Of a stretch of 64,000 bases of DNA, positions 34,309 through 42,970 are shown in pieces. Location of the stretch: contig NZ_BMRM01000012.1 in assembly GCF_014648635.1 (NCBI RefSeq), forward strand, positions 62,001-126,000. The letters run 5' to 3'. Position 1 is the stretch's first letter. Each line of letters opens with the position of its first letter. The position numbers were made by a program, and so were the translations under genes. Below the pieces are notes generated by a model. It worked only from the letters and a program-made list of their open reading frames with translations. It made no database searches and was not told the DNA's origin. The stretch is from Streptomyces cinerochromogenes. Its GTDB lineage: Bacteria; Actinomycetota; Actinomycetes; Streptomycetales; Streptomycetaceae.

Positions 34309-35643
34309 ATGTCGCGAGTGCCAGGGTGGCTCGGCCGGCTGGGAGCCGGTCTCACCGAGATGAGCGAGCGCCTGGACGAGCGCCGCGCCGAGGTGGAGAA
34401 GGAGCAGGGCGACTCCGCGGAGCCCGCCGGCGCCGAACCCGCCGGTCCGCCCGCCGACGCGGCCCCGCCCGTCCGCCGGTCCGCGGCGCCGCGCGGCCCC
34501 CGCCCCGACCCGGCCGAGGCCGTGCCCTGGGGCGTCCGGGTCGCCGCCGAGGCCGGCTGGCGGCTGCTGGTGCTGGCCGGCACCGTCTGGGTGCTGATGC
34601 GGGTCATCAGCGCCGTCCAGCTGGTGGTGTTCGCCTTCGTCATCGCCCTGCTGGTCACCGCGCTGCTCCAGCCGACGGTCGCCCGGCTCACCCGGCGCGG
34701 GGTGCCGCGCGGACCGGCCACCGCGCTCACCGCCATCAGCGGCTTCGTCGTCATCGGCCTGATGGGCTGGTTCGTGACCTGGCAGGTCATGGAGAACATC
34801 GACACGCTCTCCACCCAGATCCAGTCCGGCATCGACGACCTGCGCAACTGGCTGCTGAAGAGCCCGTTCCACGTCACCGACAAGCAGATCAACCAGATCG
34901 CCAAGAACCTCCGCGAGGCGATCGGCGCCAACGCCGACCAGATAACGTCCGCGGGCCTGGAGGGAGTCCAGGTCATCGTGGAGGCGCTCACCGGCATCCT
35001 GCTGGTGTTCTTCTCCACGCTGTTCCTGCTCTACGACGGCAAGCGGATCTGGGAGTGGTTCCTGAAGCTGGTGCCGTCCGCGGCCCGCCCGGGCGTGGCC
35101 GGGGCCGGCCCGCGCGCGTGGAGCACGCTGACCGCCTACGTCCGCGGCACGGTCCTGGTCGCCCTCATCGACGCCATCTTCATCGGCATCGGCATCTACT
35201 TCCTGGACGTGCCGATGGCCGTCCCGCTGGCCGTCTTCATCTTCCTGTTCTCGTTCATCCCGCTGGTCGGCGCGGTCGCCTCCGGGGCGCTGGCGGTGAT
35301 CGTGGCCCTGGTGACGCAGGGTGTGTTCACCGCGGTCATGACCCTGGTCGTGGTCCTCGCGGTCCAGCAGATCGAGGGGCACGTCCTGCAGCCGTTCATC
35401 CTCGGCCGCGCGGTCCGCGTCCACCCGCTCGCGGTCGTGCTGACCGTGGCCGCCGGCGGCATGGTGGCCGGCATCGGCGGCGCGGTGGTGGCCGTACCGC
35501 TGGTGGCGGTGACGAACACGGTGGTGGGCTATCTGCGGCAGTACTCGCAGGAGGTCCACGGGCAGGCGTCCGCAGAGGCCGCCGGGGAGGCCGTGGCGGA
35601 GGAGTCGGAGGAGCACGCGGAGGACCCCGCCCACCAGGGGTGA
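34309..35643 (+). CDS. AI-2E family membrane transporter
   Basis: A 444-residue protein. A charged/Pro-rich cytoplasmic N-terminus (1-80) precedes about eight membrane helices. GILLVFFSTLFLLYDGKRIW, SFIPLVGAVASGALAVIVAL and EGHVLQPFILGRAVRVHPLA are signatures of the TqsA/PerM (AI-2E transporter, PF01594) family. The substrate is unknown; the family includes autoinducer-2 and sodium/proton exporters. The tail is acidic. Confidence 0.92.
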   Translation: MSRVPGWLGRLGAGLTEMSERLDERRAEVEKEQGDSAEPAGAEPAGPPADAAPPVRRSAAPRGPRPDPAEAVPWGVRVAAEAGWRLLVLAGTVWVLMRVISAVQLVVFAFVIALLVTALLQPTVARLTRRGVPRGPATALTAISGFVVIGLMGWFVTWQVMENIDTLSTQIQSGIDDLRNWLLKSPFHVTDKQINQIAKNLREAIGANADQITSAGLEGVQVIVEALTGILLVFFSTLFLLYDGKRIWEWFLKLVPSAARPGVAGAGPRAWSTLTAYVRGTVLVALIDAIFIGIGIYFLDVPMAVPLAVFIFLFSFIPLVGAVASGALAVIVALVTQGVFTAVMTLVVVLAVQQIEGHVLQPFILGRAVRVHPLAVVLTVAAGGMVAGIGGAVVAVPLVAVTNTVVGYLRQYSQEVHGQASAEAAGEAVAEESEEHAEDPAHQG

Positions 35644-35685
35644 GCGGGGTCCTCGTCGTACGGCTTGTCCAGCTCGTCGTACGGC

Positions 35686-36219
35686 TTACTCGGCCAGCAC
35701 GGCCTCGGCGTCCAGGGTGACGCCGACGGCCTGCACCACGGAGGCGATCTTGAAGGCCTCCTGGACGGTCTCGCGCTCCACGCCGGCCTTGCGCAGCACC
35801 TGCTCGTGCGAGTCCAGGCACATGCCACAGCCGTTGATCGCGGAGACCGCGAACGACCACAGCTCGAAGTCGACCTTCTCCACGCCCGGGTTGCCGATGA
35901 CGTTCATCCGCAGGCCCGCGCGCAGGGTGCCGTACTCGTGGTCGGACAGCAGGTGCCGGGTGCGGTAGAAGACGTTGTTCATCGCCATGATGGCGGCGGC
36001 CGACTTGGCGGCCTGGTACGCCTCCGGCGAGAGGTTCGCCTTCGCCTCCGGCTCCAGCTCACGCAGCACGATCGGGGAGCGGGAGGCGATGGCGGTCGCC
36101 AGCACCGTGCCCCACAGCTGCTGCGCCGGCAGCTCCGAGTTGCCGATGACCGAGCCCAGGTTGAGCTTCAGGTCCTTGGCGTAGTCCGGGATACGGGACT
36201 TCAGGGAGTCGAGCGACAC
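35686..36219 (-). CDS. ahpD: Alkyl hydroperoxide reductase AhpD
   Basis: A 177-residue thiol oxidoreductase. Cys131-Gly-Met-Cys134 and His138 (NGCGMCLDSHE) form the AhpD active site, and Glu119 is placed as in the proton relay. It passes electrons to AhpC in actinobacteria in place of AhpF. The gene begins 3 bases after ahpC ends, so they are one operon. Confidence 0.97.
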   Translation of the reverse strand: MSLDSLKSRIPDYAKDLKLNLGSVIGNSELPAQQLWGTVLATAIASRSPIVLRELEPEAKANLSPEAYQAAKSAAAIMAMNNVFYRTRHLLSDHEYGTLRAGLRMNVIGNPGVEKVDFELWSFAVSAINGCGMCLDSHEQVLRKAGVERETVQEAFKIASVVQAVGVTLDAEAVLAE

Positions 36220-36222
36220 GGG

Positions 36223-36777
36223 TCACTCACCAGCCAGCAGCGCGACCGGGTCGAGGGTCTGCTCGCCCTTGGTCCAGTTGCAGGGGCACAGCTCGTCGGT
36301 CTGCAGGGCGTCGAGGACCCGCAGGACCTCCTTGGGGTTGCGGCCCACGGAACCGGCGGTGACCATCGTGAACTGGATCTCGTGGTTCGGGTCCACGATG
36401 AAGACGGCGCGCTGGGCGTAGCCGTCCTCGCCCTCGATGCCGAGGTCGCGCATCAGCTCGTGCTTCGGGTCCGCCATCATCGGGAACGGCAGGTCGGTCA
36501 GGTCCGGGTGGTCCTTGCGCCAGGCGTGGTGCACGAACTCGGAGTCACCGGAGAAGCCGAGGATCTGGGCGTCGCGGTCGGCGAACTCGTCGTTCAGCTT
36601 CCCGAACGCGGCGATCTCGGTCGGGCACACGAACGTGAAGTCCTTGGGCCAGGCGAAGACCACGAGCCACTTGCCCTCGTAGGACTTGTGGTTGAGCTGC
36701 TCGAACTCCTTGCCCTTCTCCAGCGAGACGCAGGCGGTCAGGTCGAACTCGGGGAACTTGTCACCGACAGTGAGCAC
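36223..36777 (-). CDS. ahpC: Peroxiredoxin AhpC
   Basis: A 184-residue 2-Cys peroxiredoxin. Peroxidatic Cys51 lies in DFTFVCPTE, and CPC (164-166) provides resolving cysteines, as in the actinobacterial AhpE/AhpC type. GTG 36777 has an AAGGAGAG site. It reduces organic hydroperoxides and peroxynitrite. It is divergent from oxyR and should be OxyR-controlled, as shown for S. coelicolor. Confidence 0.97.
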   Translation of the reverse strand: MLTVGDKFPEFDLTACVSLEKGKEFEQLNHKSYEGKWLVVFAWPKDFTFVCPTEIAAFGKLNDEFADRDAQILGFSGDSEFVHHAWRKDHPDLTDLPFPMMADPKHELMRDLGIEGEDGYAQRAVFIVDPNHEIQFTMVTAGSVGRNPKEVLRVLDALQTDELCPCNWTKGEQTLDPVALLAGE

Positions 36778-36910
36778 AGGCTCTCCTTGCAGCGAAGAAA
36801 GACCCCTTTTGGGGATCTTTCCCATGGGTTGGACTTTCTCGATGTTGGCACAGGGTGCATTGATTAGGGAAATAGCTACACTCGGTCGTGTTGATCGGAG
36901 GGAGCTATCA
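36778..36910. promoter_or_regulatory. Divergent ahpC-oxyR control region
   Basis: This 133-base AT-richer spacer is where OxyR binds in S. coelicolor. TACACT at 36877-36882 is a good -10 for oxyR. On the minus strand the ahpC leader carries a hairpin (36798-36820): AAAGA-CCCC, TTTT loop, GGGG-A-TCTTT with one bulge, just before the ahpC ribosome site. Exact OxyR contacts cannot be assigned by eye. Confidence 0.6.
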
Positions 36911-37858
36911 GTGACCATGAGTAACGGCAAGCGGAAGCAGCCGAGCCTGTCGCAGCTGCGCGCCTTCGCCGCCGTGGCCGAGCACCTGCACTTCCGCGAC
37001 GCGGCGGCGGCCATCGGGATGAGCCAGCCCGCCCTGTCCGGCGCGGTCTCGGCGCTGGAGGAGACCCTCGGCGTGACCCTCCTCGAGCGTACGACCCGCA
37101 AGGTGCTGCTCTCGCCCGCGGGGGAGCGGCTGGCCGTACGCGCCAAGGCGGTGCTGGACGCGGTCGGGGCGCTGCTGGAGGAGGCCGAGGCGGTCCGGGC
37201 GCCCTTCACGGGCGTCCTGCGCCTCGGTGTGATCCCCACCGTCGCGCCGTACCTGCTGCCGGCCGTCCTGCGGCTCGTCCACGAGCGCTACCCGCACCTC
37301 GACCTCCAGGTGCACGAGGAACAGACCGCCAGCCTGATCGACGGGCTGAACTCCGGCCGGCTCGACCTGCTGCTGCTGGCCGTGCCGCTCGGCGTCCCCG
37401 GGGTGGTCGAACTCCCCCTCTTCGACGAGGACTTCGTGCTCGTCACCCCGCTCGACCACTGGCTCGGCGGCCGGGAGGGCATCCCGCGCGAGGCGCTGAA
37501 GGAGCTGAACCTGCTGCTCCTGGACGAGGGCCACTGCCTGCGCGACCAGGCCCTGGACATCTGCCGGGAGGCCGGCCGCGAGGACGCGCCGGTCACCACG
37601 ACCGCGGCCGGCCTGTCGACCCTGGTCCAGCTGGTGGCCGGCGGCCTCGGCTGCACACTGCTGCCGCGTACCGCGTTGAAGCTGGAGACCGCCCGCAGCA
37701 GCCAGCTGCTCACCGGCTACTTCGCCGACCCGGCCCCCAGTCGCCGGGTCGCCTTCGCGATGCGCGCGGGGGCGGCGCGGGCCGCGGAGTACGAGGAGCT
37801 GGCGGGGGCCCTGCGGGAGGCGCTACGGCTGCTGCCCGTACGGGTGCTGGACGCCTGA
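36911..37858 (+). CDS. oxyR: OxyR, LysR-family peroxide sensor
   Basis: A 315-residue LysR-type regulator. The N-terminal winged helix (12-70) has FRDAAAAIGMSQPALSGAVS. The sensing domain has EGHCLRDQALDIC with Cys209 and Cys218, the OxyR redox pair. GTG 36911 is about 8 bases after GGAGGG; ATG 36917 is an alternative. Divergent position from ahpC supports its identity. Confidence 0.95.
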   Translation: MTMSNGKRKQPSLSQLRAFAAVAEHLHFRDAAAAIGMSQPALSGAVSALEETLGVTLLERTTRKVLLSPAGERLAVRAKAVLDAVGALLEEAEAVRAPFTGVLRLGVIPTVAPYLLPAVLRLVHERYPHLDLQVHEEQTASLIDGLNSGRLDLLLLAVPLGVPGVVELPLFDEDFVLVTPLDHWLGGREGIPREALKELNLLLLDEGHCLRDQALDICREAGREDAPVTTTAAGLSTLVQLVAGGLGCTLLPRTALKLETARSSQLLTGYFADPAPSRRVAFAMRAGAARAAEYEELAGALREALRLLPVRVLDA

Positions 37859-37931
37859 GCGCACCCCCCCCGCGGGCGCGGGGAGCGGTGCGGCCGGCCG
37901 CGGCGGCGCCGCGCCCGGCCGCCGACGCCGG

Positions 37932-40271
37932 TCACTCCGTCCGCAGCCCCTCCGGCCGCATCAGCCGCACCAGCGGCGGCAGACTCAGCAGCGTCACCAC
38001 GAGGACCACCGCCGCGCCGGCGCCGGTCAGTGCGACGACGCTCATCCAGTCGACGCTCACCGCGGTGTCCGTCATCTTCAGCAGGACCGCCCCGAGGGTC
38101 AGGCCCACCGTCGAGGCGAGCAGCAGCCCCAGCGCGATCGGTACCGCCGTCTGCCACAGCACCGACAGGCCCAGCGTGCGGCGCCGGGTGCCGAAGGCGA
38201 GCAGGGACGACAGCAGCTTGCGCCGCTCGCGCAGCTGCTCCAGCTGGGAGACCAGCAGGCTCGCCCCGATCAGCGCCAGCACGCAGACCGCGCCGATGAA
38301 CAGGCCGGTGCGCAGGGAGGTGTACCGGTTGGACTGTTCGGTGGCCGCCCAGGTCCAGGGGAAGGAGAGGGGGTCGACGCGGGCGGCGGTGGTGCGCACG
38401 TACTCCTCGGCGTCCGGCACCGACGCGTCCAGGCGCAGGAAGACCGAGCCGTGCAGCGTGGAGGCGGCCCCCGCGGGCAGGGCGGAGGGGGTGACCAGGA
38501 GGCCGGTCGGGTCGCTCTGCAACGAGTCCTTGCGCGCGGGGACCGCGCGGACCGTGGCCGGCAGGGTCCAGCGGATCTCCCGGCCGTGCACCTCGCCCTC
38601 GGTCGGGTCGATCCACAACCGCGAGCCCGGCCGCATGAAGGGCCGGATCGTGGCCATGTAACCGGGGTCGTAGCCCGGGGTGTCCACGGCGAAGACGTCG
38701 CCGTCGTGGCAGCTGGGCAGGTGGGCGATCTCCCGGAGCGAGGCGCAGTCGCCGACGGTGAAGCCGAGCGTGCTCTCCGGGTCCCGGCGCGTGCCGCCGA
38801 CCTGCCCGGTGGACAGCGTCACCGACGTCCGTACGCCCGTGGTCCGGGCCAGCTCCGTGCGGGCGGTGTCCAGCGGGGCGTGGTCGGAGAGATTGATCTC
38901 CATCTGGGCCCGGCCGGGGTCCTTCCCGGTCTCCTTGGTGTACTGGCTCTCCACGCCCGCGAACAGCATCTGCAGCGCGATCGCACCGGCCACCGCCACC
39001 GCGATGCCGTTGACCATGCGGGCGGCCGTTCCGCTGCTCAGCTGCAACCGGCGTACGGCCAGCTGCCAGGAGACCGAGCCGCCGCCGAGCCGGCCGACGA
39101 CCGCTTCCACGAGCCACGGCAGCAGCGCGGTCACGCCGACGAGCAGCAGCAGCACACCGCCGACCACCAGGTACTCGTTGAAGTCGCCGCCGCCGCGGCC
39201 CTGGCCCGTCATCGGGTACAGCATCCCCAGGCCCGCCAGCGGCAGCAGCAGGCGCCACCACAGGCGCCGCCGGGCCTGCTTGGCCGTGCGCACCACACCG
39301 AGCGGCTCGACCACCACCCCGCGCATGGCGAGCAGCGTCACCAGCACGGCGGACGCCGGAACCGCCACCGCGACCAGCGCGGCCAGCGCCGGGGAGGGGT
39401 CCAGGTAGCTCGGGAAGAAGCTCTCGCCCATGACCTCGGCGGAGCCCGCCACCTGGCGTCCGATCAGGAAGAACACCGTACCGACGGCCAGTCCGAGCAA
39501 CGCCCCGGCCAGCGCCTCGCCGGCCGCGATCCGCCGGGTCATCCGGCTGTCGGAACCGACCAGCCGCAGCGCGGCCAGCCGGCGGTCGCGCCGCTCCCCG
39601 CCGAACCGCACGGCCGCGGCGATGAACACGGCGACCGGCATCAGCAGCACCACGAAGACGACCAGCGTCATCATGATGAGCACCGGGTCGGTCTTCTCCG
39701 GCGTCGGATCGGGATTGCCGAACGCCTTCAGCCGGTCGACCCGCGTGCCGCCGGCGTGCGGCACGAGACCCTCGCCGCCCGCGTAGTAGGCGAGTTCGTG
39801 CGAGCCGATCAGCCCGCTGTCAGCGATGCTGCCGACGATCCGGTACGGGATCCGCTCGCGCAGCAGCTTCGCCCCGTCCGAGTCCAGCAGCCTCTTCAAC
39901 GCGGGCGAGACCACCATCTCGCCCTTCGCCGGGAAGCGGCCGACGCCGGGCGGCAGCGGGGCCTTCGCACCCTCCGGTTCCAGCAGCCGGCCGCGGATGT
40001 CCTTGTCGTGCCACGACGTGTCGGTGACCCCGACCAGCACGGTGTCGTCCGCCTTGGCGACGGTGTAGGCGGCCGAGTAGTCCTGGCGTGCGTCCTCCAC
40101 CCGGTGCCGGGCGGTCAGGATGTTCGGCAGCGCCGTCGTCAGCAGCAGCAGCGCCACGCCCAGGCCGACGCCGACCGCCGTGAGCACCATCCGGACCCAG
40201 CCCTCGCGCCCGCCGGTGAAGGCGAACCGGATGCCCAGGCCCAGGTCCCTGCTCCACTGCCGGACGTTCAT
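37932..40271 (-). CDS. FtsX-type ABC transporter permease
   Basis: A 779-residue MacB/FtsX-like permease with one N-terminal helix (about 20-42), two FtsX blocks of three helices (about 230-360 and 660-770) and extracytoplasmic loops between. It begins with an ATG that overlaps the ATPase stop (ATGA). This fold exports lipoproteins, peptides or antibiotics, or senses envelope stress. With the PadR regulator upstream it is probably a drug or antimicrobial peptide exporter. Confidence 0.92.
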   Translation of the reverse strand: MNVRQWSRDLGLGIRFAFTGGREGWVRMVLTAVGVGLGVALLLLTTALPNILTARHRVEDARQDYSAAYTVAKADDTVLVGVTDTSWHDKDIRGRLLEPEGAKAPLPPGVGRFPAKGEMVVSPALKRLLDSDGAKLLRERIPYRIVGSIADSGLIGSHELAYYAGGEGLVPHAGGTRVDRLKAFGNPDPTPEKTDPVLIMMTLVVFVVLLMPVAVFIAAAVRFGGERRDRRLAALRLVGSDSRMTRRIAAGEALAGALLGLAVGTVFFLIGRQVAGSAEVMGESFFPSYLDPSPALAALVAVAVPASAVLVTLLAMRGVVVEPLGVVRTAKQARRRLWWRLLLPLAGLGMLYPMTGQGRGGGDFNEYLVVGGVLLLLVGVTALLPWLVEAVVGRLGGGSVSWQLAVRRLQLSSGTAARMVNGIAVAVAGAIALQMLFAGVESQYTKETGKDPGRAQMEINLSDHAPLDTARTELARTTGVRTSVTLSTGQVGGTRRDPESTLGFTVGDCASLREIAHLPSCHDGDVFAVDTPGYDPGYMATIRPFMRPGSRLWIDPTEGEVHGREIRWTLPATVRAVPARKDSLQSDPTGLLVTPSALPAGAASTLHGSVFLRLDASVPDAEEYVRTTAARVDPLSFPWTWAATEQSNRYTSLRTGLFIGAVCVLALIGASLLVSQLEQLRERRKLLSSLLAFGTRRRTLGLSVLWQTAVPIALGLLLASTVGLTLGAVLLKMTDTAVSVDWMSVVALTGAGAAVVLVVTLLSLPPLVRLMRPEGLRTE

Positions 40272-40957
40272 ACGGCCCGCTCCATGTCGCGGGACCTGCC
40301 GTCGCGTACGACGATCTCCCGGTCGGAGTAGGCGGCCACCCGGGCCTCGTGGGTGACGAGGACGACGGCGGCGTTGGCGGAGCGGGCCGCGTCGGTCAGC
40401 AGCTCCATCACGCGTTCGCCGTTGAGGGAGTCGAGCGCGCCGGTCGGCTCGTCGGCGAACACCACGCGGGGCTCGGTGACCAGCGCCCGCGCCACGGCGA
40501 CCCGCTGGCCCTGGCCGCCGGAGACCTCGCCGGGCCGCTTGCCCCTGAGGTCGTCCACCTCCAGCCGCTCCATCCAGGCCAGCGCGGCCCGCTCGGCCTC
40601 CTTGCGGGGGCGGCCGTTCAGCCGGAGCGGCAGCGCCACGTTCTCCACGCAGGTCAGCTCCGGGACCAGCTGGCCGAACTGGAAGACGAAACCGAACTCG
40701 CTGCGGCGCAGCGCGCTGCGCTCGGCGTCGCTCATGCCGGCCAGTTCCCGGCCGGCGTAGGTGATGGAGCCGGAGTCGGGCGGCACGATGCCGGCGAGGC
40801 AGTGCAGCAGCGTCGACTTGCCGGAGCCGGAGGGGCCCATCACGGCGACGACCTCGCCGGGGTGGATGGAGAACTCGGCGCCGTCGAGCGCGACCGTGGG
40901 GCCGTAGGACTTGCGCAGGTTCTCGGCGGCGAGCAGGGAGCCGGGGGGAGGGGTCAT
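40268..40957 (-). CDS. ABC transporter ATPase (MacB/LolD type)
   Basis: A 229-residue ATPase. Walker A GPSGSGKST (about 41-49), signature VSGGQGQR, Walker B VVFADEPTGALDS and the His-switch VTHEARV are all intact. It pairs with the following permease and overlaps both neighbours by four bases, giving a tight padR-ATPase-permease operon. Confidence 0.96.
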   Translation of the reverse strand: MTPPPGSLLAAENLRKSYGPTVALDGAEFSIHPGEVVAVMGPSGSGKSTLLHCLAGIVPPDSGSITYAGRELAGMSDAERSALRRSEFGFVFQFGQLVPELTCVENVALPLRLNGRPRKEAERAALAWMERLEVDDLRGKRPGEVSGGQGQRVAVARALVTEPRVVFADEPTGALDSLNGERVMELLTDAARSANAAVVLVTHEARVAAYSDREIVVRDGRSRDMERAV

Positions 40958-41478
40958 CGGGCCACCGCCTCACGGAGCTTGTCGAGGCGCGCGGCGGTCA
41001 GCTCCAGCCAGCGCAGGTCCGCCTCCAGGTGGAACAGGGCGTGGTCGCAGATCAGCTGGTCCGCGAGGTCGCCCTTGCGCTTGCGGTCGGTCAGGATCCG
41101 CATGCTGCGCAGGTGTTCGGCGCGCTGCGTGTCGAGGATGTCGGACGCGTCGCGGTGGGTGAGGAGCGCGAGGACGACCTTGGTGTACAGGGTCGACTGG
41201 AGGTACTCCTCCGGCTTCTCCGGGGTGGCGAGCCAGCGCTCGACGTCGGTGACGCCGGCGTCGGTGATCGCGTACCGCTTGCGCTCGGGGCCGCCGCCCG
41301 CCTCGATGCCGTCGACTTCCACGAGGCCGTGCTTCAGCAGCCGGGACATCGTGGAGTAGACCTGGCCGTAGTGCAGCGGCCGGTCGTGACCGAACTTCTC
41401 GTCGAAGGCCCGCTTGAGGTCGTAGCCGTGGCGCGGGCCGGACTCCAGGAGCCCTAGGAGGGTGTGACCGATGGACAT
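40954..41478 (-). CDS. PadR-family transcriptional regulator
   Basis: A 174-residue PadR protein. The winged helix (1-85) has LLGLLESGPRHGYDLKRAFDE and GQVYSTMSRLLKHGLVEVDG, followed by the C-terminal dimer helices of the Vir-type (PF10400) extension. It should repress its own operon, which encodes an ABC exporter. Repeated GTATAC elements lie 11-41 bases upstream of its start. Confidence 0.95.
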   Translation of the reverse strand: MSIGHTLLGLLESGPRHGYDLKRAFDEKFGHDRPLHYGQVYSTMSRLLKHGLVEVDGIEAGGGPERKRYAITDAGVTDVERWLATPEKPEEYLQSTLYTKVVLALLTHRDASDILDTQRAEHLRSMRILTDRKRKGDLADQLICDHALFHLEADLRWLELTAARLDKLREAVAR

Positions 41479-41488
41479 GGCAGCACTC

Positions 41489-41519
41489 TACACACGGTGT
41501 ATACGCACGATGTATACGC
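41489..41519 (-). promoter_or_regulatory. Candidate PadR operator
   Basis: TACAC-ACG-GTGTA (41489-41501) is an inverted repeat. It overlaps two direct copies of TGTATACGC (41498-41506 and 41511-41519), spaced 13 bp, each with a GTATAC palindrome. They lie directly before the padR ATG. Confidence 0.6.
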
Positions 41520-41571
41520 GGAGTGTGCAGGGGATGGCTGCCGGTACGGCCCCGCAGGTGGGGGCCGATTG

Positions 41572-41823
41572 TCACGGTTCTGACACGGGCGGCGCGGGTG
41601 GTCCGGGCGGCCGGCCCCGGCGTGGCAGCGGTCCCGTGTCCTTCGGCAGGCGGCCCGCCTCCGCCAGCGCCCTGCGCAGCAGGAACTCGATCTGCGCGTT
41701 GGCGGAGCGCAGCTCGTCCCCGGCCCAGCGGGCCAGCGCCTCGTACACCGCCGGGTCCAGCCGCAGCAGCACCTGCTTGCGCTGCTGCGGCCGGCGCTTC
41801 GGTGTCTCCGAAGAGTCGGTCAC
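41572..41823 (-). CDS. Small ribbon-helix-helix (CopG/Arc-like) protein
   Basis: An 83-residue protein. GTG 41823 overlaps the stop of the SPFH gene (GTGA), so it is translated from the same message. KQVLLRLDPAVYEALARWAG forms the beta-strand and first helix, and RSANAQIEFLLRRALAEAG the second helix, of an RHH DNA-binding fold. The proline-rich tail is basic. It may be an autorepressor of the SPFH operon. Confidence 0.85.
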   Translation of the reverse strand: MTDSSETPKRRPQQRKQVLLRLDPAVYEALARWAGDELRSANAQIEFLLRRALAEAGRLPKDTGPLPRRGRPPGPPAPPVSEP

Positions 41824-42731
41824 TGGTAGAGGGTCCCGGTGTTGAGGACCGGCTGCGGGGCGCGGTCCCCGCACAGCACCACCATCAGGTTCGACACCAT
41901 CGCCGCCTTCCGTTCCTCGTCCAGGTCCACGATGTCCGCCTCCGCGATCCGGGCCAGCGCCGCCTCGACCATCCCCACGGCACCGTCCACGATCTGGCGC
42001 CGGGCCGCGACGACCGCCCCCGCCTGCTGCCGCTGGAGCATCGCCGAGGCGATCTCGGGAGCGTACGCGAGGTGCGTGAAGCGCGACTCCACGATCTGTA
42101 CACCGGCCGCCTCGACCCGCACCTGGAGTTCCCTGGCCAGCTTCTCGGTGATTTCCTCGGCGTTGCCGCGCAGCGACAGGCCGTCCTCCTCGTGGGCGTC
42201 GTAGGGGTACTCGATCGCGATGTGCCGTACGGCCGTCTCGGTCTGCGTGGCGACGAACTCGGCGAAGTCGTCCACCTCGAAGGTGGCCTGCGCGGTGTCC
42301 CGGACCTTCCAGACGACGACCGCGGCCAGCTCGATCGGGTTGCCGTAGGCGTCGTTGACCTTCAGGACGGCGGTCTCGTGGTTGCGCACCCGGGTGGAGA
42401 CCCTGGTCCGGGAGGTGAAGGGGTTCACCCAGCGCAGGCCGTCCTGCCGGATCGTGCCCCGGTAGCGGCCGAAGAGCTGCACGACCCGGGCCTCGCCGGG
42501 CGCGACCGTGTTCAGGCCGCGCAGGGAGACCAGGGACGCGAGCAGGACGACGACACCGGCGGCGACGAGCCCGCCCTCGGCGCCGGGCGAGTGGGGCGCC
42601 CCGGAGGCCGCGAACAGCGCGATCGAGGCGCCGAGCCCGATGAGGCCGAGCAGCAGGGCGAGTCCGCCGCCGATGCTGTGGGCGGTGAACTCCCGCACGC
42701 GCGGAGCGGGCATCTCGGGTATCTCGGACAT
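41820..42731 (-). CDS. SPFH/band-7 membrane protein
   Basis: A 303-residue protein. Two membrane helices (about 18-40 and 50-70) are followed by an SPFH domain with VAPGEARVVQLFGRYRGTIR, DDFAEFVATQTETAVRHIA and a predicted coiled segment (SAMLQRQQAGAVVAARRQIV). SPFH proteins form membrane microdomain scaffolds and modulate proteases. The gene is first in an operon with an RHH protein. A perfect palindrome lies upstream. Confidence 0.92.
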   Translation of the reverse strand: MSEIPEMPAPRVREFTAHSIGGGLALLLGLIGLGASIALFAASGAPHSPGAEGGLVAAGVVVLLASLVSLRGLNTVAPGEARVVQLFGRYRGTIRQDGLRWVNPFTSRTRVSTRVRNHETAVLKVNDAYGNPIELAAVVVWKVRDTAQATFEVDDFAEFVATQTETAVRHIAIEYPYDAHEEDGLSLRGNAEEITEKLARELQVRVEAAGVQIVESRFTHLAYAPEIASAMLQRQQAGAVVAARRQIVDGAVGMVEAALARIAEADIVDLDEERKAAMVSNLMVVLCGDRAPQPVLNTGTLYQ

Positions 42732-42797
42732 GGGTGATCCCCCCGTTCTCGTGGCGCCCGGGCGGGCGCGTGGTCAGAGCATAGCTCGGTCCTAGCT

Positions 42798-42811
42798 AAG
42801 TGATATCACTT
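42798..42811 (-). promoter_or_regulatory. Perfect palindrome upstream of SPFH gene
   Basis: AAGTGATATCACTT is a perfect 14-bp palindrome in an AT-rich pocket 67 bases before the SPFH start. It overlaps the expected -35 of a promoter whose -10 could be TATGCT (minus strand). It is placed as a repressor site. Confidence 0.6.
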
Positions 42812-42970
42812 TATGCCGTCGAGCAACCTTGGGCCAGTGGCAGCCGTCGGTTCCGGTGGGGTGGGTGCTGATTGTCACGTCCGTAAAAGAACGGATCGGG
42901 CGCCCTTTGTCATATAGAGGGGTGTTAGCTTTCGGAGCTGACCCCGAGACGGAAGCGAGCGTAGGGACCG

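Noticed and set aside
35652..35687. 15-bp direct repeat (CTCGTCGTACGGCTT) between the AI-2E transporter and ahpD
   Set aside because: Copies lie 21 bp apart at the end of ahpD and no functional link is visible. It is likely a small slippage duplication.
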